Made by a program: the position numbers and the translations under genes. DNA of 64,000 nucleotides from Zingiber officinale (Eukaryota; Streptophyta; Magnoliopsida; Zingiberales; Zingiberaceae): NCBI RefSeq assembly GCF_018446385.1, contig NC_056005.1:66748239-66812238 (forward strand). Reading direction: 5' to 3'. Under the pieces are notes generated by a model. That model had not been told where the DNA came from. It worked only from the letters and a program-made list of their open reading frames with translations, and searched no databases. Of this stretch, positions 11,599 to 23,630 are shown piece after piece; positions within the stretch are counted from its first letter, which is position 1, and every line of letters starts with the position of its first letter.

Positions 11599-12112
11599 TG
11601 CTTGGTGACCAAGCAAGGGTCGGCCACATTCTCTTCTATAGGGGTCGGCCCTTTGCTTGGTGACCAAGCATGTAGGGGTCGACCACAATAATTCAAAGAA
11701 GGAGGGTTGTTTTGAATTTTTAAAATCTTCTTTTTGTAGAAAACTATAAGTTTTAAAAGAGAGATTTTAATTTTTTTAAAACTTTCCTTATTTGAATTAG
11801 GCCACATGTTTTAATAGAGAATTTTAAAAGTTTTGAAACTTTCCTTTTTTAACCATCCTCATGGTTTAAGAAAAAAAGGAAGATAAGTTTTAAAATTTAA
11901 ATTTTCTATAACCATGTTAAAAAAGGAAATTTTATAAGAGAAGTTTTAAATTTTAAAACATGGTTTTAATTTTTAGAACTTTCTTTTTTTTTAACTCCTA
12001 CTTTAGGAAAGAGAGCTTGTAAAATTTTATAAGAGTTTTTCTTGTAAAATTTTATAAAAAAAAATTCCTTTCCTCTTATGGGGGCCGACCACCCTTGCTT
12101 GGTGCCCAAGCA
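11599..12112. repeat. Three TGCTTGGTGACCAAGCA palindromes upstream of the LTR TATA
   Basis: TGCTTGGTGACCAAGCA is perfect at 11599-11615 and 11654-11670. A variant, TGCTTGGTGCCCAAGCA, is at 12096-12112. Each is accompanied by GGTCGGCC/GGGGCCGACC-type sequence. Confidence 0.85.
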
Positions 12113-12390
12113 AAGTGGCTGGCCATGTTTAAAAAAAATAAAATCATCAAATTTATTTTTGGTGATTGATTCAATCAAGAGGAAAGAAAAGGAAAATTAA
12201 AAGGGAAAAGGAAAAGCTAGAGGAAGATTTTAATTTTTGTAAAAATTCTTTCCTTATTTGCCTTGGGTAAGTATTATAAAAGAAGGGGTGAGGAGGCTTC
12301 ATGATATACAACAATTTTTATTCTCTTGCTTGGAGATCTTGGTGTGGCTGACCCCTTCTCCTTCTCTTTTCCCTTGCTCTCTTCTCCTTG

Positions 12391-12411
12391 GTGGTGGTGG
12401 TGGTGGTGGCA
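12391..12411. repeat. (GGT)n microsatellite in the LTR
   Basis: About seven GGT units just downstream of the TATA region. It creates spurious Trp- or Pro-rich ORFs in this area. Confidence 0.85.
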
Positions 12412-13067
12412 GGATTTTAGAGGAAGAGGAAGAAAGCTTTTGGGTGGTGTTCATCTTGGACGATCGTTGCCCACACGACGTCCAAGGCGAGGCAAGGAAT
12501 ACGACAAAAGATCTCGAGGTCATTAGCATACAAAAAGAAGGTATAATTAGCAATTATTTTCCGCATCATGCTAGTTATTTCTTTTTGTAAGAATTCCAAA
12601 TACAAGAGGCATTAGATCTAGTTTTTCGAATTAGTTTTTCGAGTTTGTGTTTTCTTCTTTTTCGAATTTGTGATTCGATTGTTCTTTTTGGTTAACCTAG
12701 AGTTATTTAAGGAAATTAAATATTAGCTTTCCTTAAAAGGCTTTGTCTAGGCGGTAGTGGTTGCTCCCATATCCAAGAAGGCCATGTGCCTCGCCATGCA
12801 GTCCTGGAAGCCAATTTTGGAAATTAATATTTAATGGAATTAATAACATAGGTGGATTTGAATCAATAGTGTTAAGTTTCGCTTGCGATTCAAATCTAAA
12901 TCATTAAGAACAGATAAGTTAAATTTGGAATCAATGATGTTAAGTTCCATCTGCGATTCCTAATTTAACTTCTAAAGAACACAATAGGTTATTTAAGGAA
13001 AGGTTCGACACTAGTACAAAATTTTTGTATAGTCGAGCCGGTACGATTTTCCTAGGACTAACCAACA

Positions 13068-13814
13068 TGAATCATGTTAAACTCTTCATTCAAATTCACT
13101 ATTTCCTTGTCCTTCCGAGATCTAGATGATGAATCTCCTCATTCTCCTTCCATTATAATAAAAAAAGGGATTCAAAACATTTATAATTAGAGTCGAAAGC
13201 ATGTAGAGATTGCATAATTGAGAATGAAAATAGAGAAGATGGATGTGGAAATAATGAAATGAGCTCTCTATTTATAGAGTTTGGAGAGTAACAGACATTA
13301 AATCATAGTTATTGATCAATAAATAATCAAATTGTCTCAACTGTTAAAAAAAAAAAATACAAACCCCCCTTATCCTAATAGCTAGAATGGTTGGTGGTCA
13401 GAACCACTGAGTTCCAATGTTCATAAAAAAAAAAATGAATTGACGGTGATCCTATTCGAAAGATGAGAAGACGGTTAGCTGGGAATATGACTATGCTGTT
13501 AACTGGAAGAAGATCTCGCATTGTCCTGCAAAACTAAAAGCATTAGTGCCAAACTAGGGAAGGGGTCCTCAACATTGGCTCTCTGACACTCAAGTCAGTG
13601 ATCTGTGTATGAAGAGGAGAAGAACTGTAAAAAGACTGTAGCAATGGACATGTTCAAATATGAAGCATCGCATACCCAAGGCCACTTTTATAATTTCATT
13701 GTTGCTTTATCCACATCTCTCAAAGTACTAACACGTTGTCCTAAAGTATTACTAGGAAAAGATAAGTCATAAAGTGTCTCTGATACCTTTTCTTAAGTAA
13801 GCACGTAAATCTCT
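13068..13814. other. Unassigned spacer between copia LTR and CACTA end
   Basis: No coding similarity recognised in any frame. It contains a poly-A run near 13345, a second A run near 13428, and the minus-strand TATA candidate listed separately. It may be part of the pre-insertion sequence into which the copia element jumped. Confidence 0.5.
13255..13330 (-). promoter_or_regulatory. Candidate minus-strand TATA promoter
   Basis: On the minus strand the sequence reads CTCTATAAATAGAGAGCTC (about 13281-13261), a strong plant TATA context, followed by a C/T-rich leader-like stretch. The ORFs opening downstream stop quickly, and the region is cut by the copia LTR at 13067. It could be a stranded promoter of a gene or of a DNA element. 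No transcript evidence. Confidence 0.4.
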
Positions 13815-14090
13815 CACTACAACAAATCTGCTTAAAGATAACACCACAAAGATAATAATTTTAGAAAAAATCATTATAAATTTGGCAAAATACAATGATT
13901 TTTGATAAAACAGTGCAAACGTTACCCCAAAAGAACGATTGTAACAATAGTTGGGACAACGATTAAATGAACCACTGTAAAATAGAATATTTTCACAACA
14001 CTTAGAATAATGGTGCATAAACCATTGTAATTTTGATAATAAGACAACGGTTATAACCCATTGTCAATGAATTTATAACAATTGTATTTT
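13815..14090 (+). repeat. CACTA left terminus and sub-terminal repeats
   Basis: After the CACTACAACAAA end, motifs such as ACAATGATTTTTG, GATTGTAACAATAG, AACCATTGTAA and GACAACGGTT alternate with complements, the same style as at 7290-7610 but a different subfamily. Confidence 0.8.
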
Positions 14091-15300
14091 TTTCCCCACC
14101 TTAAAACTCACTACAAAAATTATAACACTTGTGTGAAAAAATAAGTAATCACAAACAGAAAATATACGAAGTTTGTCGTCCTCTTCACTTGATGCTGAAA
14201 CCCTACAGTCTCTTCATTTCTTCCATGTCATCTCTTCACCAAAGGAAATCTAGGGTTTGGAGAATGGGAACTTGTTGCGCCAAGTTATTGAAGCAATGGT
14301 AAACACTAAGAACGTTGGGAGGAGTTAACCTCAAGAAGCATACACCCGACACCGAAACCACAACCCTTCCTCCCCTTCTGATTTTGACTAATATATAGCT
14401 GTGGTCACCTCTCACAAGTACTTCCCTCTTATTCTTTCCTTGCCATCTCTTCATCGAAGCAGACCTAAGGTTTTGAGCAAGGGAACTTGTTGCACCAAAT
14501 TATTGAAGCGACAGTAAACACCTTGTTTCTAACTCTCCTTCCTTTTGTGTTGCTTCAAATTATTTGGATTTCTCATTCTCCTCATCATTTCAATTTTGTG
14601 TGTTTGAGGTTAGTTATGTGATGAAGGCGATATTTATCTGGGATAACATATGATCTAATCACATTGTACTTTCTTTTTATTACAGCCAGAGAGACCATTA
14701 TATTGTTTGATCTTGGTCTGTTAAGTTATTGAGGGTATTTGGCTTGAGTTCTTATGGACTTATTGAAAAAGTATAAGGACAACATCTCCATCAAGGTAAT
14801 AATCATTGCATGACTTTTTTCATCTTGCAATGTTATTCTCTAATTTGGTACAAAGTTTTCATCTCATTTTTTCATTGTTCGGCTATATCACAAATGAATT
14901 AGTTTGCCCAAAATCTATGTAGATGGTGTTTTCACATGCCACAACATAATGATGAAATGAATTGATGAGTGAGCCAACATTTTAATGAAAATGAGAAAAA
15001 TTATATAGAAGGAGACTCACAAGTTAGTTCATTTGTTATATTATGGTCAAACACGAATATAAGACTTATCATTTTCCATGTAAATATATGTTAAGATGTT
15101 ACTAAATATTAAAATAGTTTATGAAGTAGTTATATCTCCTGTATTTTTTTTTGAAAGTTTTAATGTTAGTGATTAATATGATGCATTGGTGTTAGCTACA
15201 ATGCTACAATAATATTATCTATTAGATTGGTGCTAAGTATTATGAAGGTTTATTTTGTTATTAATTGATTTTTTTTATCTACTAGAATGGATAATGAATA
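14091..15300 (+). other. CACTA 5' non-coding region with a ~220-bp-spaced duplication
   Basis: Segments 14227-14310 and 14446-14523 are diverged copies of each other (CATCTCTTCA..GGGAACTTGTTGC..ATTATTGAAGC..GTAAACAC). They resemble an untranslated leader duplicated in tandem. A short exon-like MDLLKKYKDNISIK with a GTAATA donor is at 14754-14795. The rest is AT-rich and shows nothing I can name. Confidence 0.5.
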
Positions 15301-17493
15301 GATGTCTAAGGATAGATTATCACGTGAATATGCTATTGGAGTAGAGTCCTCTTTGCAATTTACAATGTAAAATTCTAGTTATTCTAATGCATATCTTTTC
15401 CATGTACCAAGTGTGGTAATCTAAGAAGGAACATTATTAACATCATAAGGGCTTATTTAAGAAGTAATGGTATGGATTTAACATACGTAGTGTGGATATG
15501 ACATGGAGAAAAGTCATCATTTGCCAACTCAATGAATGATAGTGAACAAGGCTAATAAGGCGAACATAATTTCTTTGATGAGAAGCTGGTAGATATGGTA
15601 AATGTGACATATAAATATAATGAGAATCCAACTACATTCAGTAACTTACTCCACGATGTTGAAAAACCTTTATATCCAAGATGTACAAAATTTACAAGTT
15701 ATTCACAATTGTTAAATTATACAACTTGAAAGCCAAATATAGTTGGAGCGATAAAGGATTAACAACCATTCTTTCTTTGTTTGGAGAAATACTTCCAGAT
15801 GGTAATGAATTGTATTTATCAGTGTATACTGTAAAGAAATCCTTGGTTGCATTAGGTATGGACTATGAAAAAATCTATGCATCTCCCAATGATTGTATCT
15901 TATATCGAAAGGAATATGTGGATTATATCAATTACCCTACTTGTGGTATTTCAAGATGGAAGATATGAAAGAGTTCCTATAAAGGTCCTATGGTACTTTC
16001 CACTGATTCCAAGATTTAAAAAAAAAGTTTTGAAACCAAGAAACCTCTAAGATGTTAACCTGGCATGCTAATAGTAGTGTGTGATGGTTATTTGCGTCAT
16101 CCAACATATTCACCCTCTTGGACAGTAGTCGGCCATAAGTGGCCAAATTTTGCTTTTGAACCAAGAAATTTGAGATTGGTCATATCTACATATGGAATTA
16201 ATCCTCATAGATTGATTAGTTCTACGTATAGTTGTTGGCTAGTTCTACTGATCACTTACAATTTTCCTCCATTTTTGTGTATGAAGAGAAATTTTATGAT
16301 ACTTACTTTATTGATTTTGGGTCCTAAACAACCAAGGAATGATATTGATGTTTATTTAGAACCTTTGATTGATGACTTAAAGCACTTATGTGAAGAAGGT
16401 GTTAAAGTGTATGATGCATATCGACAAGAAAGATTCACCCTTAAGGCAGTCCTACTATGGACAATTAATGACTTTCTGACATATGGAAACCTTTCAGGAT
16501 GTTGTGTGAAAGGATATAAAGCATTTTCTATCTATGGTGAAAGCACATGTGCGAGGAGGTTGAAACATAGTAGTAAAATGTCACTCATAGGTCATAGAAG
16601 GTTTCTTCCTGATCATAGAAGGTTTCTTCCTGAGAACTATCCTTATCGAAGCATTTGACGATAGGCAAGACTTTAACATTGCACCAAAACCATTGAGTGG
16701 TCGTGATATTTCTAGAATAGTTGATAAAATTAATTATCATTAAGGAAAAATAAATGAAAAGCTTCAATCACTAGAGGATGGTAGTCGACCATATTAGAAG
16801 AAGAAATCAATATTCTTGGAACTTGCGTATTGGGAGCATCTACATGCCCGACATGTTCTTGATGTGATGCACATAGATAAAAATATATGTGAAAGTTTGG
16901 TTTACACATTACTTGGCATTCTAGGAAAAACAAAAGATGGACCAGCAACACGACTAGACCTTGTGGATAGGAATGTCAGGTTGGTATTGGCACCAAAGGA
17001 GGGGAAAAAGAAAACTTTTTTACTAGCTGTATGTTATACATTAAGCAAAGATGAGAAAAGGAAATTTTGTAGCTCCTTATTGAGAATGAAGTTCCTATAG
17101 GTTATTCATCAAATATTAGAAGTCTTGTATCGATGAAGGAGTTGAAACTTGTTGGTATGAAATCACATGATTGTCACACTTTGATGCAACAGTTACTTAC
17201 GGTTGCTATTCATGGTGTCTTACCCAAACATGTTAGATATAGTATCACTCGGTTGTTCTTCTTCTTCAATATGTTGTGTAGCAAAGTGATAGATGCCTCG
17301 AAGTTAGATGATATACAAAGAGATATTGTGACAACATTGTGCTTATTTGAAAAATATTTTCCTCTATTTTTTGATGTCATGGTCCATTTGACTATTCATC
17401 TTATGTGTGAGGTTAAATTGTGTGGACCAGTTTGGTATAGATGGATGAACCTATTTAAAAGATTCATGAAAATATTGAAATATTATGTATGAA
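15300..17493 (+). pseudogene. TNP2-type CACTA transposase (Transpos_assoc + TNP2 + DUF4218)
   Basis: 15320-15520 holds a degenerate Transpos_assoc zinc-like domain (CGNLRRNI.., SNGMDLTYVVWI*HGE). 15700-16050 has the TNP2 start (LYNLKAKYSWSDKGLT, YEKIYASPNDCILYRKEY). 16080-16660 has CDGYLRHP, FEPRNLRLVISTYGINPH, LGPKQPRNDIDVYLEPLIDD, YGNLSGCCVKGYKAFSIYGE and RRFLP; the last motif is duplicated in tandem. 16815-17490 has LEYWEHLHARHVLDVMHIDK-like sequence, GKTKDGPATRLDLV, KELKLVGMKSHDCHTLMQQL and the DUF4218 block VHLTIHLMCEVKLCGPVWY. Several frameshifts and stops break it into five pieces. It would have been the DNA-cleaving transposase. The insertion is old. Confidence 0.9.
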
Positions 17494-18180
17494 ACCGTAA
17501 TTGACCAAAAGGTTGTATAACTGAATGTTATATTACTAAGGAGGCTATATAATTTTGCTCAAACTACCTATCTAATATGCATACTGTTGGCATCCCAATA
17601 AGGAATCATCAATTGGAGTTTACCAGACCTTTATCACAAGATCAAGTCCACTCTATGAATTAAGAGGAGTGGGAGCAAGCACATCCTCACATACTGACAA
17701 ATAATGATAATATGGCACCTTATATCGAGTAATTTTTCCAACTCATTGCTACTTTTAAGAGCGACATTAGAATCTAGTAGTTAATCGTTTCATTATCATA
17801 TTTCAATAGAAAACATATGGCTCATTTGAAGGCAACATTTCATCAGAAAGGAAGGTCAAAAAAGTGGTAACAAGATGAGAACAATCGAACTTTAATTCCA
17901 TAGCATGTGATACTGTAAGTTACATGCAAGCTACACACTAGTTCATAATTTATGAAGTTATGAACTTGATTAATATATAATTCAACTTTTGTATTTTGCA
18001 AATTATAGGTTGCAAATGAAATTAATCATTCCACACATAAAATCTCTAAGCAATTAAAGTGGATGGCGCATGGACCTAGCCAGCTAGTCTTCAAGTATTC
18101 TGTGTATTTAATTGATGGGGTTACATATCACACAAAAGAGCGTGATGTTGTGCAGATAGTTTAAAATTTTGGAGTAAGCT

Positions 18181-18672
18181 TTGTTGCAAAGATTATGCAG
18201 GTTTCTAGTGCAAAGGATAGGAATCCAATTGTGTCAGATATGTTATTCTATGGAGTTATTGATGAAATATGGAAGCTCAATTACTATCTCTATCGAATTT
18301 CAATGTTTAAATGTAACTGGGTTTGATAATAATGGAGGTATTAAAGTAGATGAACATAGTTTCACATTTGTAAACCTCATAAGGATAGGATTCAAATCTA
18401 ATTCATTCATTTTAGGGAGTCAAGTGAAACAAATTTTTTATCTTGATGACCCTGAAGATCTCACATGGTCTATTGCACTTGAAACTCCTAGTAGAGATTA
18501 CTTTGAAAATATTACAGGTGATGATTTGAAAGAAACGATAACCCACCAACAATATTTTTCTCAAGGGCTTCCAATAATGGATGTTGACAGAGTAGATGAC
18601 AATGAACTACCATGCATTCATGAAGATTATGATGGGACTTGGATTGATGATTTTTTTATCTTAGTGTGGTAA
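18181..18672 (+). pseudogene. CACTA transposase C-terminal part (DUF4216)
   Basis: NPIVSDMLFYGVIDEIWKL, then MFKCNWV-like sequence with a frame disruption, then VDEHSFTFVNLIRIGFKSN and QVKQIFYLDDPEDLTWSIAL match the DUF4216 domain usually found at the end of TNP2-type transposases. An acidic tail (DVDRVDDNELPCIHEDYDG) follows. Region 17494-18180 between it and DUF4218 contains stop-riddled remnants, such as MHTVGIPIRNHQLEFTRPLS. Confidence 0.8.
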
Positions 18673-19690
18673 TTTTATTTAATTTTAAATCCTACATCAT
18701 TTATTATGTAATAATTCTATAATTATTATGACATATGCTAGTTCTACTATGACCATAAATTTTATTGTGTTTCTACGTATTTAAATTAAAGATGTAAAGA
18801 TGCTCTAATGCAAAGGACACAAGTGACTGAACGGACACCCAAGTTACAATTGAAGTTAAAGGATAGAGCTACATACTATAGTTTAAGAGAGACAAAATGT
18901 AAGTAGTTATTTTCATACTTCTCAAGAAACTAGATAAAATAATTTTTGGAGGTCCAGGTAGAAGCTGATGCTAAATACTCACTTTCGTTTATAAGTTTTG
19001 ATTTGTAAGAACATCGTTCATATTTATTCTTCAGTGAAACCCCTTTAAAGTAAGTGAAGTGTCTTATGCATCGTCCCTAATAAAGCCTCTGAAGCAGGTT
19101 CCTACCAAATGTGAGATCAAAGATGTAAAGTAGCTTCCTTTAATCAAAATATTTGAGAAATGGAAGATTCAATATACAAAAGATTCAAAAATATGCATAT
19201 GTCATAAGAAGAAGAATGAAAAAAAAGTGGAACTAGCATATGTCATTATAATTATTATGACATGTTTTATTTTGCATCCCATTTGTTTGCCTCAAAAGGA
19301 GAATTAAAAAAAGTAGAAACATGAAACATGAAGTGGATTCATGTAGTGGAGATTTTTGTATTCATTCAACTTAATTGTTCCCTTAATTCATGGAAATAAT
19401 TTTTGATTGCTATATGAATAGTGGACCCTATCATGCAATTTTTTTCTTAAATAGTACCCTGTGCAAGGCCAAGCTAATAGCCATATTCCTATTGACTTAT
19501 CCAACCATTCTATATTCATGCTAATCTTTATTTTATTCATGAATCCAACAAGTGTTTGGAATTTTATTATTGTAAAGCATATATTTTATTGCAATTTCTT
19601 CCATTCTCCTATGATAGCATTGATGAATGATTTATTTACTGATCCTCCTATTTTTATAATTAACAAATAGCTCTATGGAAACAAAAAAAA
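18673..19690 (+). other. CACTA inter-gene region, no clear gene
   Basis: AT-rich. A short reading frame at 18808-18906 opens MQRTQVTERTPKLQLKLKD. Its 19-base core CAAGTGACTGAACGGACAC (18820-18838) recurs exactly at 22103-22121. Nothing else is recognised. Confidence 0.4.
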
Positions 19691-21030
19691 AAGTAAAGGA
19701 GGAGGTAAACAAGTTGACAAGGGAAAGATAAAAATAGACGCTGATTTAATAGAAGATTCAAAAACCACACAATCAAATAGAACACCAAGAGATCCTACAA
19801 ATATGGACAATATTTCAAGGTTAAGGACAAAGAGAATTATATTGGAAGTTGCTTTCAACAATCTCGGGTAGCTAATTAGTGAAAATGCAACAAAAATGTA
19901 AAGTTCCCTAGGCAAGATTATTCGCAAGAAAGTACCAATAACTTATGAAACTTGGAAGCAAGTTCCTATGGACATCAAGGAACGTGTATGGGAAGTTGTC
20001 AATGTAAATATAAATGCTAGTGTTTTGATTTTTCAAATATAAACCAATTACTTTTTTATGTTATTTGTTAACATGTTATTGTGTATCCAATTTTTATGTA
20101 ATTATAGATGACGTACCGAGTAGATGCTAGCTAGAAAAAGGGTTGTTTAAGCTCGACAAATGAAAAGTGGAGACAATGGAAATGTAGTCTCACACAAAAT
20201 TACATTTTCTTCAATCACAACAATCCAACAAAGTTGCATGTGCCACCCCCTAGATTAGGTATTCTAGTAGACAGTTGGAGCAAGTTCGTGATAACACATT
20301 TGTTCGATAATTTTAAAGTAAAATAATAATTCTTTTGTCTCAAATTATGATTTCTTTCTTAATAGACTAGTTTACTTACCATTTCATGATAACATTGTTT
20401 TCTTCTTTGTTTTTTAGGACATAAGTCAGAAATAACAAGAAAGAAGAGCTCATAACAAATACCCCCATAGAATTTCACAAAAAAGATATGCACAACTAAC
20501 TAAAGAAATAGTAAGTAATCTTTAATTACCAATTATAAAAAATTTGATAGCTTACTAAGAAGGGGTTTAAATTTAATTGAGTTATTTGTTAATTCTATTA
20601 GAAGAATGAATTGTGTGATGATAATGAAATCAATCGAGCTATCTTATAGAAGAAAGGGAGATTGAATAAAGGAGGAGATTTTGATGGTGATGAACTGAAG
20701 GCTACAATGCCAAAAATTGTAAGAAAATGTTAAAATGTTTAAGCTTGATATGGTATTGATTCCCATTTAAATAGTGCTCAATATATGCCTTTTGTGTATT
20801 GTAGGATGAAGGAATCTTACAAAAGGAGGGAAAGCAAGTGGCTAGGAAAGTAACAAATGACATTCTCATAGTTGCACTTAACTCCAATGAACATGCTAGC
20901 TGTGTAAGCACAGTTGGAGCTAATGTTACTCTAAGTGCATACTTTGGCCTATCGAAATGGGAGTCCGACTCTCAAAAATCTATATTTATTGATCAACAAA
21001 ATTTGCTGCTGGAGGGAAAAAAAATTTGAG
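19690..21030 (+). pseudogene. Second CACTA gene, Transposase_24-like, decayed
   Basis: Reading on the plus strand: SRLRTKRIILEVAFNNLG, then NATKM, then IIRKKVPITYETWKQVPMDI and ERVWEVV (about 19815-20010) match the Transposase_24 (Ptta/En/Spm) family. After an intron-like gap at 20010-20110 come WRQWKCSLTQNYIFF-type sequence (20110-20320), KYPHRISQKRYAQLT-like sequence (20455-20515) and VARKVTNDILIVALNSNE (20838-20890). Stops and probable introns interrupt it. In active elements this product, TNPA-like, binds sub-terminal repeats. Confidence 0.7.
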
Positions 21031-21629
21031 CAGGATGAGGGATAAACAAGTTAGAAGCTAAGGTTTTCAAAAAAGATAAGGTTGAGAATGATGAAATGGG
21101 AAGTTGTAGTGTCAAGTTTCCTCTATCCTTGAATGAAATAGTGTTAAAACATGATCAGCCACAGTTAAAGGAGATGAAAGTAAATAGTGATGATGACTGT
21201 CAATATGATTGACGAGGCCGAGACTTTAAAGGTATGTTTATTCTCTTATTGGAACTTATGTTTTATTTCATGCTAAAATTCAGTCAATCTGTTTTATTTC
21301 CATGTCATATCTTCATGAACTTATGTTTTATTTGCTAGTACATCATTAATGGGGTTAGAAAATTAATAAACTTTCATGACATGGTTCCAAAGTATGATGC
21401 CTCTTTTAATGATCTCAACAAATATAGTTTTTTTTTATTTTATGCATGCTTTTCAAGTGCAAACCTGAAACTTGATGTTTTATTGGCTTATGCAACATGG
21501 GTGTTCCTCTATATAATTATGTTGTGACATCATATTTATGCATCAGATTTATTTTAATTAGAATTTCATTGGCAAATTTATTTTAATTGGTTGAATTATA
21601 GGTAGAAACATTATGGTTTGTCTTATAGG

Positions 21630-21830
21630 GTCAATTAGTTGCTTTAAGCTTGGAATCGGGCATCCATTTTTCTTTTGGTACAATTATTAGCCTTGGGAGA
21701 GATGATGACCATCTTAATGGTGATCCAAGTAAACATATAGACCATTGGTGCATCACCGTTGATCAAGCACCGGATGAAATATCCCCTTTGCCCATTCCAA
21801 ACCGTACATGACAAAGCGTCGGCGATGCTA
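21630..21830 (+). pseudogene. C-terminal fragment of the second CACTA gene
   Basis: GQLVALSLESGIHFSFGTII then DDDHLNGDPSKHIDHWCITV and DQAPDEISPLPIPN resembles the conserved C-terminal block of TNPA-like products (..GTI..HG.P......V.VD.......LP.P). 21031-21630 between the pieces is AT-rich with nothing recognisable. Confidence 0.5.
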
Positions 21831-22109
21831 TAGGATCATCCGTAGCTTGGCTGAGACACTTGATGAAAACTAAAGATCATGAGGTAAATGCTACAATATA
21901 TTAAAATTTAACTATACAAGTGTCTAACAAGTGTAAATTTCCATTTTCTAGAAAATCAAGTGGAAAAAATTGACTGTACTAAAAAGAAGGTTCAATTACA
22001 ATCGTTGTGTGTGTAATCATTAGCAGTGCAATCATCTAGTGTGCCTAGATCATTATGGTTGTTGTATTGTTATTGCAAATGTGCTATTAATGGTGGGGCT
22101 ATCAAGTGA

Positions 22110-23545
22110 CTGAACGGACACTTGGTTCGAGAGCTCTGCACGCTCATAACTCAGTAGAAAGACATGAGAGTCTTGAAGTGTGAGAGCATGCTCACTTATT
22201 ATAACTCGGCTGATCTGCTCGAGAGTCTGGGAGACTTAGCGTGAGACCTTTGATCACTTATAACTCGGCTGAATGGAACGAGAATTTGGAAGTGTAAGAG
22301 CATACTTACTTATAACTCGACCGATCAGCTAGAGAGTCTGGGACACTTAACGCAAGAGTTCATCTCACTTTTAACTTGGCTGAATGACACAAGAGTCTAG
22401 AAGTGTGAAAGCATGCTCACTTATAACTTAACTAATCGACTCAAGAGTCTGGAACACTTGGTACAAGAGCTCAACTCACTTATAACTCGGTCAAATGACA
22501 TGTGAGTCTGGAAGCATGAGAGCATGCTTACTTATAATTCTGTCGATCGGCTCAAGAGTTTGGGATACGAGAACTTTTCTCACTTATAACTCGGTTGAAC
22601 GATATGAGAGTCTGGAATCGTGAGAACATGCTCACCTTTAATTCGACCGTTCAACCCAAAAGTCTTGGATACTTGGTGAGAGAGCTCAACTTGCTTATAA
22701 CTTGGTCGAACAGCACGAGAGTCTAGAAGTGTGAGAGCATGCTCACGTATAACTTGACTGATCAGCTCGAGAGTCTGGGACACTTGGCTCGATAGCTCAG
22801 CTCACTTATAACTCAGTCGAACGACATCAGAGTTTGGAAGCATGAGAGCATGCTCACTTATTACTCGACCGATCAGCTTGAGAGTCTGGAACACTGAGTG
22901 CGAGAGCTTAGCTTGCTTATAACTCGATCGAACTTCATGAGTGACTAGAAGCGTGAGAGCAAGCTCACTTATAACTCGGTCGATTGGCTTGAGAGTTTGG
23001 GATACTTGGCTCAAGAACTTTGCTTGTTTATAACTCAACTGAATGACACAACAATCTAGAAGCATGAGAGCATGTTCACATTTTACTCAATCAATCAGCT
23101 CAAGAGTCTAGAACACTTGGTATGAGAGCTCAGTTCAGTTATAGCTTGACTGAATGGCATGAGAGTCTGGAAGCATGAGAGCATGCTCACATATAACTCG
23201 ACTGATTTCCTCAAGAGTCTGGGACACTTGGCGTAAAACTTGGCTAAATGGTAGGAAAGTCTGGAAGCCTGAGAGCATGCTTACTTATAACTTGATGGAT
23301 CGGATCGAGAATCTAGGACATTTGGTGCAAGAGTTTTCCTCGCTTATAACTTGACCAATCAGCTCGAGAGTCTTGGACACTTAGCACGAAAACTCAACTC
23401 ACTTATAACTCGATCAAATGGCATGAGAGTCTGGAATCGTGAGAGCAAGCTCACTTATAACTTGGCTGATCAGCTTGAGAGTTAGGGATACTTAGTGCCA
23501 GAGCTTTGTTCGCTTATAACTCGGTCAAATGATATGAGAGTTTAG
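22110..23545. repeat. ~112-bp tandem repeat, about 12 diverged units
   Basis: The landmark GAGAGCATGCTCAC recurs at about 22183, 22299, 22409, 22520, 22624, 22734, 22846, 22958, 23067, 23180, 23271 and 23442, mostly 104-115 bp apart. Each unit holds two half-units (..ACTTATAACTCGG.TGAATG.CA.GAGAGTCTGGAAG.. and ..ACTTATAACTCG.C.GATC.GCTC.AGAGTCTGGGACACTTGG..) of 50-60 bp. The landmark contains the perfect 10-bp palindrome GAGCATGCTC. Frames across it give short meaningless repeats. It lies just beyond recognisable CACTA sequence. Confidence 0.9.
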
Positions 23546-23630
23546 ATTGCTTAGTAATTTTTCATTTAAATCTTCCTGTATTCATAGAACAAATATTTTT
23601 ACAATTTACATAAATTCAATCTCAAATTTA

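Larger units (their letters stand above)
7611..13067 (+). mobile_element. Ty1/copia element, 5'-truncated in window
   Basis: Contains the pol remnant 7611-10603 and a 3' LTR at 10626-13067. The 5' LTR, PBS and most of gag are missing because the CACTA element at 7610 interrupts it; they should lie left of the window. The purine tract AAGTGGGAGAT precedes the LTR. The 3' flank TGAAT (13068-13072) is the candidate target duplication. Confidence 0.85.
10626..13067 (+). mobile_element. 3' LTR of the copia element
   Basis: Starts TGTTAGAGTGTATAC and ends GACTAACCAACA, 2442 bp, long for a copia LTR. A TATA box, TATAAAAG, sits at 12275-12282. Upstream lie three near-identical palindromes (11599-11615, 11654-11670, 12096-12112). 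A T/A-rich region with repeated TTTTAAA-type tracts occupies 11700-12060. The block at about 12742-12838 is similar to a block inside the unrelated copia element at 32502-32600. Confidence 0.88.
13815..22100 (+). mobile_element. Decayed autonomous-type CACTA (En/Spm) transposon
   Basis: The left terminus is CACTACAACAAATCTG at 13815 (preceding TCT is the candidate 3-bp duplication), followed by sub-terminal inverted repeats. Remnants in order: Transpos_assoc, TNP2, DUF4218, DUF4216, Transposase_24 and a further conserved fragment, all plus strand. This is the normal En/Spm gene order. I did not find the right TIR (expected to end GTAGTG); the end coordinate is a guess at where recognisable element sequence stops before the tandem repeat. 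Confidence 0.75.

Noticed and set aside
12258-12590. Short ORFs with poly-Pro or poly-Trp runs near the TATA box of the copia LTR
   Set aside because: Created by the GGT microsatellite in an LTR.
22050-22075. GGTTGTTGTATTG as the right CACTA terminus
   Set aside because: It does not end in GTAGTG, has no sub-terminal repeats beside it and no TCT duplication; the right end stays unidentified.
22110-23545. 112-bp repeats considered as CRISPR or a coding repeat protein
   Set aside because: Units diverge along their whole length, no unique spacers exist, and all frames give short, stop-limited nonsense peptides.
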